In this document: positions 10,397 to 22,400 of the stretch, piece after piece | Layout of the letters: the number at the start of each line of letters is the position of its first letter | Position numbering within the stretch: position 1 is the stretch's first letter | Assembly (NCBI GenBank): GCA_009193035.1 | Contig: SWDT01000065.1 | Location: 124,001-188,000 of the forward strand | From: Halicephalobus mephisto | Lineage: Eukaryota > Nematoda > Chromadorea > Rhabditida > Panagrolaimidae | Reading direction: 5' to 3' | DNA length: 64,000 nucleotides | Made by a program: the position numbers and the translations under genes | Notes under the pieces: generated by a model | The model's database searches: none | The model's input: only the letters and a program-made list of their open reading frames with translations | What the model was told of the DNA's origin: nothing

Positions 10397-12480
10397 TTGA
10401 TAAATAATAAATGTCACTTGATCGATACGAAAAATCACGCACATATGGTTTCCATATGGGACCAAGGAAAAATAACCTTTTTGAAGGCAGTTAATTTCGG
10501 ATGGAAATTACACATTTGGGATAGCATATTGTTTCCCCTCAGGACCCAGGGCAGGGATTTTTTGAAGAACTCAGTTGGTCCTGAGTGGAAACGATAAACT
10601 AGATCACATGTGTGATTTTCACAAAATTATGCAAATTAATTTTTCTGTTTTCCTTGATCTTGATGAAAACTATATTCATATAATAATATATATAATTTCC
10701 ATGCAAGATCAATGACATCTTTGTTGAAAATTTAGTTGGTTTTGAATGGAAACCATAAGTATACAATTTTGCACGTTTTCCACTTAGGATTACAAAAATA
10801 CTTTTTTCTGGTCTTGAGTGGAAACTAGATTTAAATGACTTCATATATCGATCAAATAACATTTGTTTTTTAAAAAACTATAAATACAGTATTTATGACA
10901 GAATTTTTAACTGTTATTTTTGAGTTATAACTTCCGTTCAGAATCGCGAAGAATATAGGAGGCTGGAGAATCTGCTCCATCACGAAGACGAATGAATCGG
11001 ATTTTTTTGTATTGTATTTGTAACTTCCCTCAGAACCTCCATTTCCCATAGATTTCAAAAAGCACTTTAGAGTCTCATTTTCGGGACTAAAGCTCATGTT
11101 AGTTCATTTCTTATTTTGGCAAAAATGTGACGGACGACTGACAGGTTGGGCGGAAAGTAATTTAGATTGTCCCTGGATAAGAGGTGAAACGACAATAACC
11201 AAAAACGCATTCCCTTTCTTAATTAAGAAATAAAATTCTTTATTTCTATTTTTTGAAGAAAATTAGACTGGGTAATTGTCAAGATAAATAGCCCAATCAA
11301 TGGTCGTTGATTATCTGCGGCAAATTTCAAAGGAATTTTGGGTTCATTGTGGTTTGAAAAAAATTATTTTCATCGATTTAGATCTCCGTTCTGAACAGGT
11401 GGTTCAGTCTCAGCTGATTTCCAAAAAGCAAATCGTTGTTGAACTTTGGTCCTGACACGAACAATGTTCTAACTTATTTTTGAGTATTTTTTGAATGATG
11501 TTTTGCATATTTAGTAAAGACGGAAATTTTATGACGAAGAAGTTAAAAATTACTTTTAATCATGTCGAACTTGGACGAGACTTTAGTTCATGTAAGGACC
11601 AAAGTTTAACAACTGGGTGTGTTCCTATGACGTCTTCGTAATCATTTGACAAAATTCCCAATTATAGAACGAACACTACTTAATCGCTATGCAAAATAGT
11701 GAACATATGATTTCCATGAGGACAAAAGTGTTCTTTTTGACGACTTAATCGGTCCTCGATGGGAATTATGTATATGTAATAGTATGTATAGTTTCCACTT
11801 ATGACCAAGAAGTTTTTTTTTGAAAATTTAATTAGTCCTGAGTGGAAATTACATACGTATGATGGTGTATGTATTTTCCACTTGGGACCAGAAAGTTGTC
11901 TTCTTTAGAGGCTTAATTGGTCCTAAGCGGAAACTATATACGTATTGTAATGCGTAATTTTTCCACTTGGGATTATGCAAAATGATCTTTTTTGAATAGT
12001 CCTGAGTGGAAGTCATATGTACATATTTTTATAAATTATCTACTATGGATTTAGAAACAATATCTTTCTTAAAGATTTAATTCATCCTGAATAGGAATTT
12101 TATACATGTGATAATGAATATTTTTCCACTTAGGATGATAAAAAAGTAGTTTTTTTAAGTTTTAATCTTGAGGGGGAACTGTATGTACATGTTTTTGTAA
12201 ATTATCTACTATGGGTTAAGAAACAATATCTTTCTTAAAGATTTAATTCATCCTGAATAGGAATTTTATACATGTGATAATGTATATTTTTCCACTTAGG
12301 ATGATAAAAAAGTATATTTAAAGAAATTAATCCTGAGTGGGGAACTGTATGTACATGATTTTGCACATGGTCTTCACTTAGGACTATGCAAAGTGATTTT
12401 TTATGAATTTCCCCGGGATGTTGAATGAAAACTATATACATGTGATTTTTTATATCGATCAAGTGACGTTCATAATTTAA
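10397..12480. repeat. Palindromic dispersed family with TGAGTGGAAA / TTTCCACTTA words
   Basis: The block alternates GGTCCTGAGTGGAAAC and its reverse complement GTTTCCACTTAGGACC, spaced about 50-110 bp apart, with CATGTGAT- and ATACATGT-like text and AGTACTTTTT-like text between them. A near-exact subunit of about 180 bp occurs twice, at 12040-12200 and 12210-12380. The same family recurs at 34.5 and 35.3 kb. A small TIR element (11435-11613) and unique text (10870-11430) interrupt it. Confidence 0.8.
11435..11613. mobile_element. Small non-autonomous element with 28-bp terminal inverted repeats
   Basis: The left end 11435-11462 starts GTTGTTGAACTTTGGTCCT. The right end 11586-11613 is its reverse complement with only a few mismatches (GTTGTTAAACTTTGGTCCT read on the minus strand). 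The 179-bp element has no coding capacity. Target duplication is not clear. Confidence 0.6.
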
Positions 12481-12506
12481 TTAACTGTAGATGATAGGAA
12501 TCACTT

Positions 12507-12618
12507 CTAAAAACCCCTCTTTTTCGACAACAACACAAAAATCATTTCCTCGATCGATCCAAAACGGGTTGTGTCCCCAAAGTACAGAGCGATTCGAATC
12601 ATGGAGATTCTTGTTTTC
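12507..12618 (-). CDS. Candidate small exon behind a strong acceptor
   Basis: On the minus strand an acceptor ATGTTTTCAG ends at 12619. It is followed by a short leader, an ATG at 12602-12600 and a 31-codon frame to TAG at 12509-12507. The distance from acceptor to ATG (16 nt) would suit trans-splicing, but the product is very short. It may be the last exon of a minus-strand gene whose other parts lie at 12656-13967. Confidence 0.2.
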
Positions 12619-12655
12619 CTGAAAACATTTGCCAGTCCCGGATAAAAAACCAGTT

Positions 12656-13057
12656 TTATTTTTGTAGTTGACTGAAGAGGAAAATTCTATTCAAACTACA
12701 GAAAATTAAAAAATTAAAAATAATTTTTATTGCAAATTCAAAAATTACATTAATGTACTTTTTTTTTGAACATCTGCAAATCGTTACAGTACTATTAATG
12801 CCATTTCGTTCCGGAAACCAATCTATCCATTTTTCGGTCGGCTGACTTTTGTAAATCTGGACAATCTGATGAGATTCTTTATTGCAGATGTAAAATTCAG
12901 CAGTCATTTGGCAGATGAGCTTCAAAGAAAATGAATGATTTATGGTTTTTGTTTTTTCGGCACACTTTGTTGAAAAAGTTTGAAGTTGAAAAAACTCAAA
13001 AGTGAATGTTTTTGGAAAATTACAATTTTTGCTAAAATATTTAAGAACATATGTCAT
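12656..13057 (-). CDS. Candidate ORF, 133 aa, product not recognised
   Basis: A 133-codon open frame in AT-rich DNA, with an acceptor-like TATTTTAG about 20 bp inside its left end. The first and last thirds are F/K/N-rich, as expected of chance AT-rich translation. The middle (about residues 45-105) is more varied, with several Cys and a W-I-D-W-F-P-E-R-N segment. A further minus-strand frame at 13967-13755 ends beside a donor-like GTGAGA, but its phase does not match the acceptor above. Roughly one open frame this long is expected by chance in a window this size and composition. Confidence 0.25.
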   Translation of the reverse strand: MTYVLKYFSKNCNFPKTFTFEFFQLQTFSTKCAEKTKTINHSFSLKLICQMTAEFYICNKESHQIVQIYKSQPTEKWIDWFPERNGINSTVTICRCSKKKYINVIFEFAIKIIFNFLIFCSLNRIFLFSQLQK

Positions 13058-13079
13058 TACAAAGTTGTTTAAATACGAA

Positions 13080-13800
13080 TTTAAAAAATTTTTAAATTTA
13101 AAATTTTATAGTTTTAATTTTTTCGAGATTTTGGAAGATTTTAGAAAAGTGTGAAATTGTAGAAAATTTTAAAATGCTGTGTTGGATTTTGGAAGATTCT
13201 GAAATGTTTATAAAAATCCTAGAAATTTTCACGAAATTCTGGACGATTTTAGAAACTTAAAAAATTATCGAATTTTTTATTGAATTTTGGAAGAATTTAA
13301 AAATTTTCACGAAATTCTGGAAGATTCTAGAAATTTAAAAAATTATCGAATTTTTCAGAATTTTTTATTGAATTTTGGAAGAATTTAAAAATTCTAGAAA
13401 TTTTCACGAAATTTTGGAAGATTTTTAAAAAATGTGAAATTGTCGAAAATTCCAAAATTTTCTATTCAGTCCAGAAGATTCTGGAAATTTCTAAGAATTC
13501 TATTTTAGTAAACATAAAAATTAAAATTTATCTATAATTACGGAATTATTTGAGCACAAAATTCTATAATTTTCCAATATTTTTGATTTTCGATATTATT
13601 CGAATAAAATTTTCATGAAATTTTACAAAATCCCATCAGCTTTCTAATGATTCTAAAATTTTCTATGGAATTTTAATAATTAAAAATTTCATAATAATTT
13701 TTTTTAAAAAGTTAAATTTGAAAATTCTAAAAAAAAAGTAAAATTTGAAAATTTTTAAAAAAATTGAATTTGAAAATTTTTTGAAAATTGAGATTTGTGA
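13080..13800. repeat. Diverged TGGAAGATT / AGAAATTTT repeats
   Basis: TTTTGGAAGATTTTAGAAA-like words and AATTTTCACGAAATTCTGGA recur every 50-110 bp to about 13500. Decayed AT-rich text follows. Confidence 0.6.
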
Positions 13801-14039
13801 ATTTGAACCTCAAGTTCGATCGATAATTGCCAGAAATTAAAGGCCAGACAATCATCGTTCTCACCAGGAAGCGACTGGAGACCTGCTGAGACCGAACAGA
13901 AGAGGATCAAGTGTTCTCGAATCTGGCAATCTTGATGAATGACGAATTGTTCTTTGTTTTTTTCCATCGCCAGGTGTTAAACTTGTAAAAATTTTCCAAT
14001 TGGATTAACTGCATCTGGTTTTTTATCTTATTACAGATT

Positions 14040-14335
14040 ACAGTAACTTCAAATTTCTTTAAAACTAAAATTTCTTTAAAAATAAAATTTCTTTAAAAAT
14101 AAAATTTTTTTCAAAACTAAAATTTCTTCAAAATTAAAATTTTTTCAAAAATAAAATTTCTTTAAAAATAAAATTTCTTTAAAAATAAAATTTGCCCAAA
14201 ATTAAAATTTTTTCAAAAATAAAATTTCTTTAAAAACTAAAATTTCTTCAAAATTAAAATTTTTTAAAAATTAAAATATCCTCAAAATTAAAATTTTTTC
14301 AAAAATAAAACTTTTTTAAAAATAAAATTTGTTCA
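14040..14335. repeat. AAAATTTCTTTAAAAAT minisatellite
   Basis: About 17 imperfect copies of a 17-bp unit, AAAATTTCTTTAAAAAT and close variants. Confidence 0.9.
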
Positions 14336-14675
14336 TTTTTTATTTTTGCTTTCATTTCGATTTCAAAAAGACCAAAAGTATTGTTTTCGTCTTTTTGCTT
14401 GCGCAAATCTGAACAAACTAAACGGAAAGTGTTGACGAAGGTGGTCCCCCGAAATTGAAAATAATCGAGACTGTCAGGCTGATGATCAAATGTACAGAGT
14501 ATCCGTTGAAAAAAATCTTCTTTTTAAATCGCTTTAATTAAACCAAAACTGAATGAATTATTTTTTTTAGATTTATCTGTGTTCAGAATTTTGTTCAAAA
14601 TTAAAAAATACAAAATTTAAAGTAATTTTATATAAAAAACATTATTGTACAAAAAACCGGATTTGAAGCTCTAGA
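14336..14675. other. Unique sequence between minisatellite and inverted arm
   Basis: A short GC-richer patch at 14380-14520 without a convincing frame, then AT-rich text. Confidence 0.45.
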
Positions 14676-15486
14676 GTTCTGTTCCAGATTCAATTTAGTT
14701 TGGTTTTAAAGACTGAAAAGTGTTCCCTGGGTACATTTTCAGGAAATTACTAATTTTTCCAGTATTTTCCTATCGTAATTCCTATTGTAAACGAAATTGT
14801 AAAATCACTTAAAGTACATACAAATGATTATTAAAAGTTAAAAAAGGTCTTTTTATGGTATGAATTGACTTTGAAGCTTTAGGGTTCTATCTAGATTCAG
14901 TTTTAGAAACTGAAAAGTGTTCCCTGCTCTTGTTTTGGGGAATCTATTGATTTTTAAGGCTTTTGTAATCATAAATAAGGCAGTAAAGGTACTTGAACTT
15001 AGTAAAAGAGTGATGATAGCACCCTAAAAGTCCTTTTTATGCAAGAAAAACAACTTTGAAGTTTTAGGGTTCTATCTAGATTCAATTGTAAAGACTGAAA
15101 AGTGTTCCCTGCTCTTGTTTTGGAGAAGTCGTTAATAGTCTTGATTAGGGACAAACTAGTGAAGCTAGTTGAACGTGATGAGAGTGATTCTGAAGCTGTT
15201 TCACGCTGGAAATTAACCTGGATCTGTGGGATTGGTCGAAAGCTTTTCTCGAAAGTGTTGCCTTTCTCGTTTTGCAGATATGCTGTTTAATTTGACATCA
15301 TTTCGATCACAAACAAAATAACAGTGATTCGAGGTCAATAAAAAAGGATTACGAAAATCCGTTGAGTGCTCGTTCAGCAGTTGTAGTTTCAAATTCAAAA
15401 TTTTTTCGAAAATATTTTGCATAAAATTTTTCTAAAATTACGATCCACAATTTATTCCACAACGAAAAAACTCCACTCGGATAATC
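14676..15486. repeat. Right arm of the 811-bp inverted duplication
   Basis: Reverse complement of 6527-7337. On the plus strand it carries the GTG-started 62-codon frame 15102-15290, matching the left arm except for one residue. Just outside the arm (15487-15520) is a short second copy of text found inside the arm (GAAAATCCGTTCAGCA versus GAAAATCCGTTGAG), showing a small secondary duplication at the junction. Confidence 0.95.
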
Positions 15487-16009
15487 GAAAATCCGTTCAG
15501 CAATTGTAGCTTCAAATTTGAGCTTTTCTTACGTCTGTTTGTGTACCTTTCATTTTTCCTCAAAATTTGAAGAGTTGTGGAAATTTGAAATAAAACTCAA
15601 GTGTTAACAATTTTATGGATCATTTCTTGACAAACTTTGAAGAGACAGGTCAGTTCTGCTGTCTCGAAGATAGAGATCACGTAAATCGGGACACACTAAT
15701 AAGATCAAATCCATTAACTGATGGTATTCGGAAATTAAGGACAATTATCGAAAGTTTTTATCGATGAAACTAAACAAGTGTGTAATGGATTGAAAACATA
15801 ATTTTTTCCATTTTTGTAATATTTGTAAATTAGGGAATAAATTAAATTAAAAATTTTCTAAAAAATGTTTAATTTTTGGAAAATTTTTAAAAACTAAAAA
15901 TAGAAAATTATTTTTTGAAAAATGAATTTTTAATAAAATTAAAGATATTTTTAAAATCGAGATTGAATTTTTCGAAATGATTTGAAATTCAAATTTTCGA
16001 TAATTTTTA
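15487..16009. other. Unique sequence with one short ORF
   Basis: A 50-codon ATG frame lies at 15615-15767 on the plus strand with varied residues, but there is no nearby acceptor or homolog I can name, and the minus strand is open too. 15790-16009 is AT-rich. Confidence 0.4.
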
Positions 16010-16022
16010 TGTAAATAATAAA

Positions 16023-16054
<32 letters not shown>

Positions 16055-16083
16055 TATTAATAATAATATTAATAATAATAGTA
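16010..16083. repeat. TAA/TAAT microsatellite
   Basis: A run of TAA triplets with a few TAATAT interruptions. Confidence 0.95.
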
Positions 16084-16221
16084 ATGACAAAATGTGGAAT
16101 TAACTATTTTCATAAAGTTGCTAAATCCACGGCGAATTTGTTTGTTCCGAAGCGTGAATGGAATGTAAGTCCAGAATTCAATCCAGAAATGACTTTGATG
16201 TTCATCGATGATAACTTATAA
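16084..16221 (+). CDS. Candidate short ORF, 45 aa
   Basis: The ATG at 16084 directly follows a TAA microsatellite, and the frame is open to TAA 16219-16221. The peptide is varied and ends acidic (M-F-I-D-D-N-L). A strong donor-like GTAAGT lies inside it (about 16168), so this could also be an exon that stops there. No family recognised. Confidence 0.2.
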   Translation: MTKCGINYFHKVAKSTANLFVPKREWNVSPEFNPEMTLMFIDDNL

Positions 16222-16290
16222 TTGAAATTCTTTCGGTCTTTTCTGCCACCTTTAGAGATCTGTTCACTACTATTAGGATAAAAAACAGGA

Positions 16291-16790
16291 GTATTTTAAT
16301 AATGTCTACTAGAACAACAAAAAACAGATAAAATTATAATCGTAATGTAAGACAATCAAGTCTTATTTACACTCTACAGTACCCCACAGTCCCTGATGTT
16401 TAGGCCATTGCTTCAAGTCCTTTCTAGTCTGGTTTTCTGTTTCGACAGTAATCTAGCAACAGATAGGATTATGTCGATTAAAAACGGCTGTTAAAATAAG
16501 AAACAGAAGTGACAAATCTCTACTAGAACAACAAGGATATAATTTGCATTTTCTTCCAACAAATACAACTGAGAATCTCATTTATGTCTTACAGTATCCC
16601 ACAGTCCCTGGTATTCAGACGTTTTCTTTTTAGTTCAGTTTTCTGTCCTAACATTTACATAACAAGCTTCAACCCACAACACAACTGAGAATCTCATTTA
16701 TGCCCTACAGTATTCCGTATTTTCTGGTACTCAGACCATCGCTTCAGATCCTTTCTTTTTAGTTCAGTTTTCTGTGCTAACAACCACGAT
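16291..16790. repeat. Direct duplicate of 25428-25759, plus diverged subunits
   Basis: 16291-16620 matches 25428-25759 almost base for base; the first 270 bp differ at only a few positions. The text is itself repetitive: CTACTAGAACAACAA and CAGTCCCTGATGTTTAG-like words recur every 130-150 bp, and a further decayed subunit runs to about 16790. The word TACAGTACCCCACAGTCCCT is a good marker. Confidence 0.9.
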
Positions 16791-18164
16791 GTAAATTTTC
16801 AATGAAAAGTACCTCGTCAATCAAATCCCAGCGGAGACTGAGGGTCAGTTCACAGTTCATGATGGATCTCGACGGATTAAGCTTATCTGAATTCATAAAT
16901 TGTTATTGATTTTTCGTTTTTTTCGAATTTTTTCAAAAATCACAGAATCTGTCACATCCTACAAAAACTAAAATTATCCTGCTTCGTGTAGATTTCGAAA
17001 TCATCATAATCACGGCTTTCCTTTATCCCTTTCATCCAACATCGGAGATCAATTTACAAAGCTTCCGCAAATAAGCTCTTGTTTAAAGTCCGAAAATGAC
17101 TTTTTTTAAAAAATTGTTTTTTTCGTTCGTTTTTGCGCAGATTCCAAAATTCGAAAATTTTTGGACCCTCGGAATATTGATCGAACATCGGAGTTTTAAA
17201 ATTGATTCAACTTGCAAAAAGGACTTGTTTGTTTGTTCAAGACAAGTCCAAGAAAGCAGATGGGCTCGACTGCAGATGCTAAATCTGCACACAATTATGT
17301 ACAGATAAGCTTTGTAGGTTGATTCTCAAGGATTTGGAAATTAGCGAAAAATAAAGGAAATTGTAAAAATAATCTTTGTTCAAATTACTTAAAATTTATC
17401 CAACACTCCTATGTCAATGAGGAAATACTTATTTTTTTAAATTGCGAAAAAACGAAAAAATGCGGATCGTTTTCGAAAAAAACGGATACTTTTTGTTCAA
17501 AAATTTTCGGAAAAATTTTTCTAGTTCAATTTCGTCTAAAACTAAATTGTTTTTAGACAAATATTTGCTTCAATTTTTACTAATTCAAAAAACAAAAAAA
17601 TTTAAAAAAAAATAATTTAGAAATTTTAATTCAAAAAATTAATAAAAAATTTCTAAAAAAATAAAAATTTAAAAAAAAAAAATAAAAATTTAATTTTAAA
17701 AATTTCTAAAAAAAATAAAAATTTAATTTTAAAAATTAAAAAAAAATATAAAATTTTCCGTTTGGGATTTGTCAAATTTTTTAATTTTGTAATTAAATTT
17801 TTTGAATTAAATTATTTTTATACAATTAAAAACGTCAACTTTTGCTGATTCTAAAAATATAAAAATTATCGAAAAATAATTAAATTTAAATAAAAAAATT
17901 AAAAAATGATTTGACAGGTCCCAAACGGAAAATATATTTTTATTTTTACAATAATTTTAGTTTTTTTAATTTGTCGGAAAAATTCGAATTTGAAAAAAGT
18001 TTCGAAACAAAAACGAATAATTTCAAAATAATTATTGTAAAAATAAAATTTCAAAGTTTGTATTTTTTGAATTTACACAAATTTTGCATCGGATAAATTC
18101 TACAAAAATTTTCGGTAGTACAGTAGTTAGTACAGATGGTTGTGAAGTTGCGAAATCTGTGTTT
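16791..18164. other. GC-richer islands, then AT-rich sequence
   Basis: 16800-17310 has short open frames on both strands (35 codons from ATG 16802; about 70 codons on each strand over 17083-17308), none with supporting splice signals. 17340-18164 is A/T-rich with many AAAAATTTAAA words. Confidence 0.45.
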
Positions 18165-18650
18165 TACTGAAGTTTATAATTAAAATTGGAAGTTAAAATT
18201 CGGAATTTTGGTGATGGGAAAAACCAGAGTCATGTTTAGGTTTGGAAATTCAGACACTAAATTTTAACTTTTAATTTAGATGAAATAACTTTTTCAAACA
18301 CAAGGATCTATAAATATTGTTCTAAAATAAAAAGTTTAAATTTTGAATTTTGATTATAAACTTTAACGACACAAAATACAGTACTCTGTTTTACGAAATT
18401 TTATAATCCAAATTCAAAATCGGAATTTCAACTTTTCGTTCTAAGACACAATTTGTGGGTTATGTTTAAATTTTAAAATACAGTACTCTGTTTTATCAAA
18501 GTTAACAATCAAAATTTAAGGTTTAAATTCGAACTTTTCGTTCTAAGACAAAATGGATTTTTTCAATCAGAAATCATGTCTTAGGACGAAAAGTTTAAAT
18601 TTCGACCTTAAATTTTGATTGTTAACTTCGATAAAACACAACATCGGATT
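18165..18650. repeat. Dispersed family, left inverted member
   Basis: The segment is the reverse complement, with substitutions, of about 22160-22390, and a member also lies at 51.5-52.1 kb. Marker words are ATACAGTACTCTGTTTTA, AAAGTTTATAATCAAAATTC and TCATGTTTAGGTTTGGAAAT. Inside it, about 18480-18640 folds back on itself (AATCAAAATTTAAGGT against ACCTTAAATTTTGATT). Confidence 0.85.
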
Positions 18651-19040
18651 TGATTCTCTGCCACAGCCTCTGGATTTTTGTTAATCAAGAAGCACCAACT
18701 GAGGAAGAAGTTTCATGACCAAAATTATGGACTCGAATCAAATTCGATGTCCGGTTTTTTACGACAAGCCGATCCCTAAAAAGAAATTCAGATCAAAATA
18801 TATCTGCGATCAAAAAATTCCAAATTTAAGTCCTTAATCTGTTTGAATATCTTGTTTTTTTTATTTTATGGTATTTTGATAAAAAACGAACTTTGAACAA
18901 TGCGGGAAAAACACTAAAATGAAAATTGAATAAACATTATTTCAAAGACCCTTTTCAATTTTTACTTTTAAACTACAAAGCTTCCCTCACGATTGAATCC
19001 GACTTGAATCAAATCCTATTACTAGTGAACAATTCCATTG
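18651..19040. other. Unique sequence
   Basis: No gene or RNA recognised. Short open frames only. Confidence 0.45.
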
Positions 19041-19860
19041 TCATCGGATTTGAATAGTTTTTGTTGTTTCTTTTTCATCGAGTCATCATCAACTACAACT
19101 TTTTTCAATCAGATTAAAATCAAATGTTCGGATTCTAGTTCTTCAACTCTCTGCCGTTAGTCTTAGTTTTTCCTCATCAAATCATCATCATCATCATCAT
19201 AATTATCATCATCATCAACTACAACTTCCTTTTCGAATCAGATTAGGGTCGGGTGTTCGGATTCTAGTTCTCCAGGTTTCTTTACCGTTAGTCCTAGTTT
19301 TTTTCTCATCAAATCATCACCATCTTTATCATCATCATCAACTACAACTTCTTTTTTCAATCAGATTAAAATCAAATGTTCGGATTCTAGTTCTTCAACT
19401 CTCTGCCGTTAGTCATAGTTTTTTTCTCATCAAATCATCATCATCAACTACAACTTTTTTCAATCAGATTAGGGTCAGGTGTTCGGATTCTAGTTCTCCA
19501 AGTTTCTCTGCCGTTAGTCTTAGTTTTTTTATCATCAAATCATCATCATCATCATAATTATCATCATCATCATCATCAACTACAACTTTTTTCAATCAGA
19601 TTAGGGTTGGGTGTTTGGATTCTAGTTCTTCAACTCTCTCTGCCGTTAGTCATAGTTTTTTTCTCATCAAATCATCACCATAATTATCACCATAATTATC
19701 ATTATCATCAAATCATTATCATCATCAAATCATCATAATCATCTATAACATCTTTTTCCAATCAGATTAAAATCAGATGTTAGAATTCTAGCTCTTCAAA
19801 TCTCTCTGTCATTTGTCATAGTTTCTTTCTCATCGAGTAAAAATCAAATTTCAGATTTCA
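19041..19860. repeat. Tandem repeat, unit about 135 bp, containing CATCAT microsatellite
   Basis: Six copies carry TTCGGATTCTAGTTCT, then TCTCTGCCGTTAGTC, then a CATCAT run of variable length, then CAACTACAACTTTTTTCAAT. Length differences between copies come mostly from the CAT run. Confidence 0.9.
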
Positions 19861-20950
19861 AGTTACAAAGTACTTTTTATTCCTCTTGATCTAAGCAGGA
19901 CGTTTGTTTGCCGTGAATTCAAAAACTGAACTGTCGCTATTTTTGTTTTCTCTCAATTTTTTCTTTCAAACAATTTTGAAATGGAAAACAGAATAAACAA
20001 ATTCAAAAATGTCAATTTGTCGATTTAAGGCGATTGTTCTTTCACAAGTTAACTGCTTCTAGAGAGTTTCTAAAATTAACAAAATTTAAGAAAATTAATT
20101 TATTGAAAAATTTTCGAATTAAAAATAATTTCGAAAATTTTTGAATTTATTAAAGAATTTTGGAAATTTTTGAATTTATTAAAGAATTTCGAAAATTTTT
20201 GAATTTATTAAATAATTTTGAAATTTTTTGAATTTATTAAAGAATTTCGAAAATTTTTGAATATGTTAAAGAATTTTTGGAAATTTTATAAATTTCAGAA
20301 TCCAGTAAAAAATTCGAAATTCTAGTTATGGAAATTCGTGTCGGGACAATTTCATAAAAAAATTCAATTTTAAATTTATTAAAACCAAAAAGCCTTCCAG
20401 AATCCAATATTAAATCCCGAATCTTTCCGAAATTTTATAAAAATTGTTTACAATCTTCCAAAATTCATCAAGTTTTCGAAATTCTTCTAAAAATAGAAAA
20501 TTTTCGAAATAAAAAAAAATTTTTAATTTTAAAAAAAAAATAAATTTTAATTTTAAAAAAAAATAAATTTTAATTTAAAAAAAAATAAATTTTAATTTAA
20601 AAAAAAAAATAAATTTTAATTTTAAAAGAAGTTAAAAATTTTTGAAACTTAAAAAATTAAAATTTTTAAAGAAAATTAAAAATTTACATTGTGAAAATTT
20701 CATAATACTATTTTTAAAAATTTTTATAATAGAATTATTCCCTGGGAATTTTTTGAAATTTGCACTTTTAGTCCATTCATCGACGAGGCCAGCAACTCTG
20801 GATGAAGACAATAGAGATGAGCAATTGGACTGTTTACGAATTCATTGTTAAAAATACCGCGAAAATTTTTGAGTTTTTTGTTTTTAAAACTCTTGTAAAT
20901 TTAAAAAACTAGATTGTAAATTTTAAATTTAAGTTTTAAAATCGTCAAAA
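19861..20950. other. AT-rich region with a 30-bp repeat and a possible terminal exon
   Basis: 20090-20290 repeats TTTTTGAATTTATTAAAGAA about six times. 20480-20660 is A/T homopolymer text. At 20771 a good acceptor (TGCACTTTTAG) precedes 26 open codons ending at TAA 20849-20851 with an acidic stretch L-D-E-D-N-R-D-E; it could be a terminal exon, but nothing links to it. Confidence 0.4.
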
Positions 20951-21225
20951 ATAAATATTTTTAATTTATAAAATACTTGTATATTTTCAACTTATAAAAT
21001 ATTTGTATATTTTCGATTTATAAAATACTTGTATATTTTCAACTTATAAAATACTTGTATATTTTCAATTTATAAAATACTTGTATATTTTCAATTTATA
21101 AAATACTTGTATATTTTCGATTTATAAAATACTTGTATATTTTCAACTTATAAAATACTTGTATATTTTTAATTTATAAAATACTTGTATATTTTCGATT
21201 TATAAAATACTTGTATATTTTCAGT
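20951..21225. repeat. 25-bp minisatellite, about ten copies
   Basis: The unit TTATAAAATACTTGTATATT followed by TTCAA is repeated head to tail with few changes. Confidence 0.95.
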
Positions 21226-21379
21226 ATTGTTTGCGCAGTTTACATTGGATTGAATTTCAAATTTGTAGGTTCAAAGTAAGTTGGGGACTTAGAACTGCAC
21301 AAACAGAAGAAAAATGAATAACAATCAGGCTTGAATGGTTCTGGAAAGACGTCACATTCGCTTTCAGGTGAAAATTTAT

Positions 21380-22400
21380 TCCATGCCATTCAGCGTTGTT
21401 TTGTCAAAGTTGATGATCAAAGTTCAAGGTTAAAATTTCAACTTTTCGTCCTAAGACACAACTTGTAGGTTATGTTTAAATTCGAAAATACAGTACTCCG
21501 TATTACCAAAGTTTATAATCAAAATCCAAGATCGAAATTTTAACTTTTCGTTCTGAGATACAATTTGTGGGTTGTCTTTGAATTCGAAAATATAGTACTC
21601 CATATTACCAAAGTTAACAATCAAAATTTAAGATTTAAATTCGGACTTTTTGCATTAGGACAACTTTGTAAATTTTTTACTTCGAAAATTTATCCTCTGT
21701 TTTATGTAAACTCATAATTATAACCTGATTTCTGGATATTTTTGAATCCAAACATGACTTACTAGTCTATTCTAGTACGGAAAACCCAAACTTTGATTTC
21801 GAACTGAGTTTCAACTTTGATAATCCGGAACACAGTACTCTGTTTTATTAAAGTTGGCGGTCAAAGTTCGAGGTCGGACTTTCCCTGCTAAGATACAACT
21901 TGTGACTCATGTTTGGATTCAGAATATCCTAATATCAGGTTCTAACTATTAATTTGCGTAAGACAGAGGATAAATCTTCAAAATAAAAAAATTATAAAGT
22001 TGTCCTAATGCGAAAAGTCCGAATTTAAATCTCAAATTTTGATTATTAACTTTGATAAAACGGAGTACTGTATTTTAAAATTTAAACATAACCCACAAAT
22101 TGTGTCTTAAAACGAAAAGTTGAAATTCCGATCTTGGATTTTGATTATTACCTTTGATAATACAGAGTACTGTATTTTGTGTCGTCAAAGTTTATAATCA
22201 AAATTCAAAATTTAAACTTTTTATTTTAGAACAATGTTTATAGATTCTTGTGTTTGAAAAAGTTATTTCATCTAAATTAAAAGTTAAAATCTAGTACCTG
22301 AATTTCCAAACCTAAACATGACTCTGATTTTTCCCACCACGAAAAGTCCGAATTTTAACTTCGAATTTCGATTATAAACTTTGGTAATATGGAACGCAGA
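21380..22400. repeat. Dispersed family, large inverted structure
   Basis: 21407-21690 and 21960-22170 are inverted relative to each other, both carrying AATACAGTACTCCGT-like and GTTATGTTTAAAT-like words. 22160-22390 is inverted relative to 18177-18390. The whole 18.2-22.4 kb region can therefore fold at two scales. Copies are perhaps 80-95% identical by eye. Confidence 0.8.
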
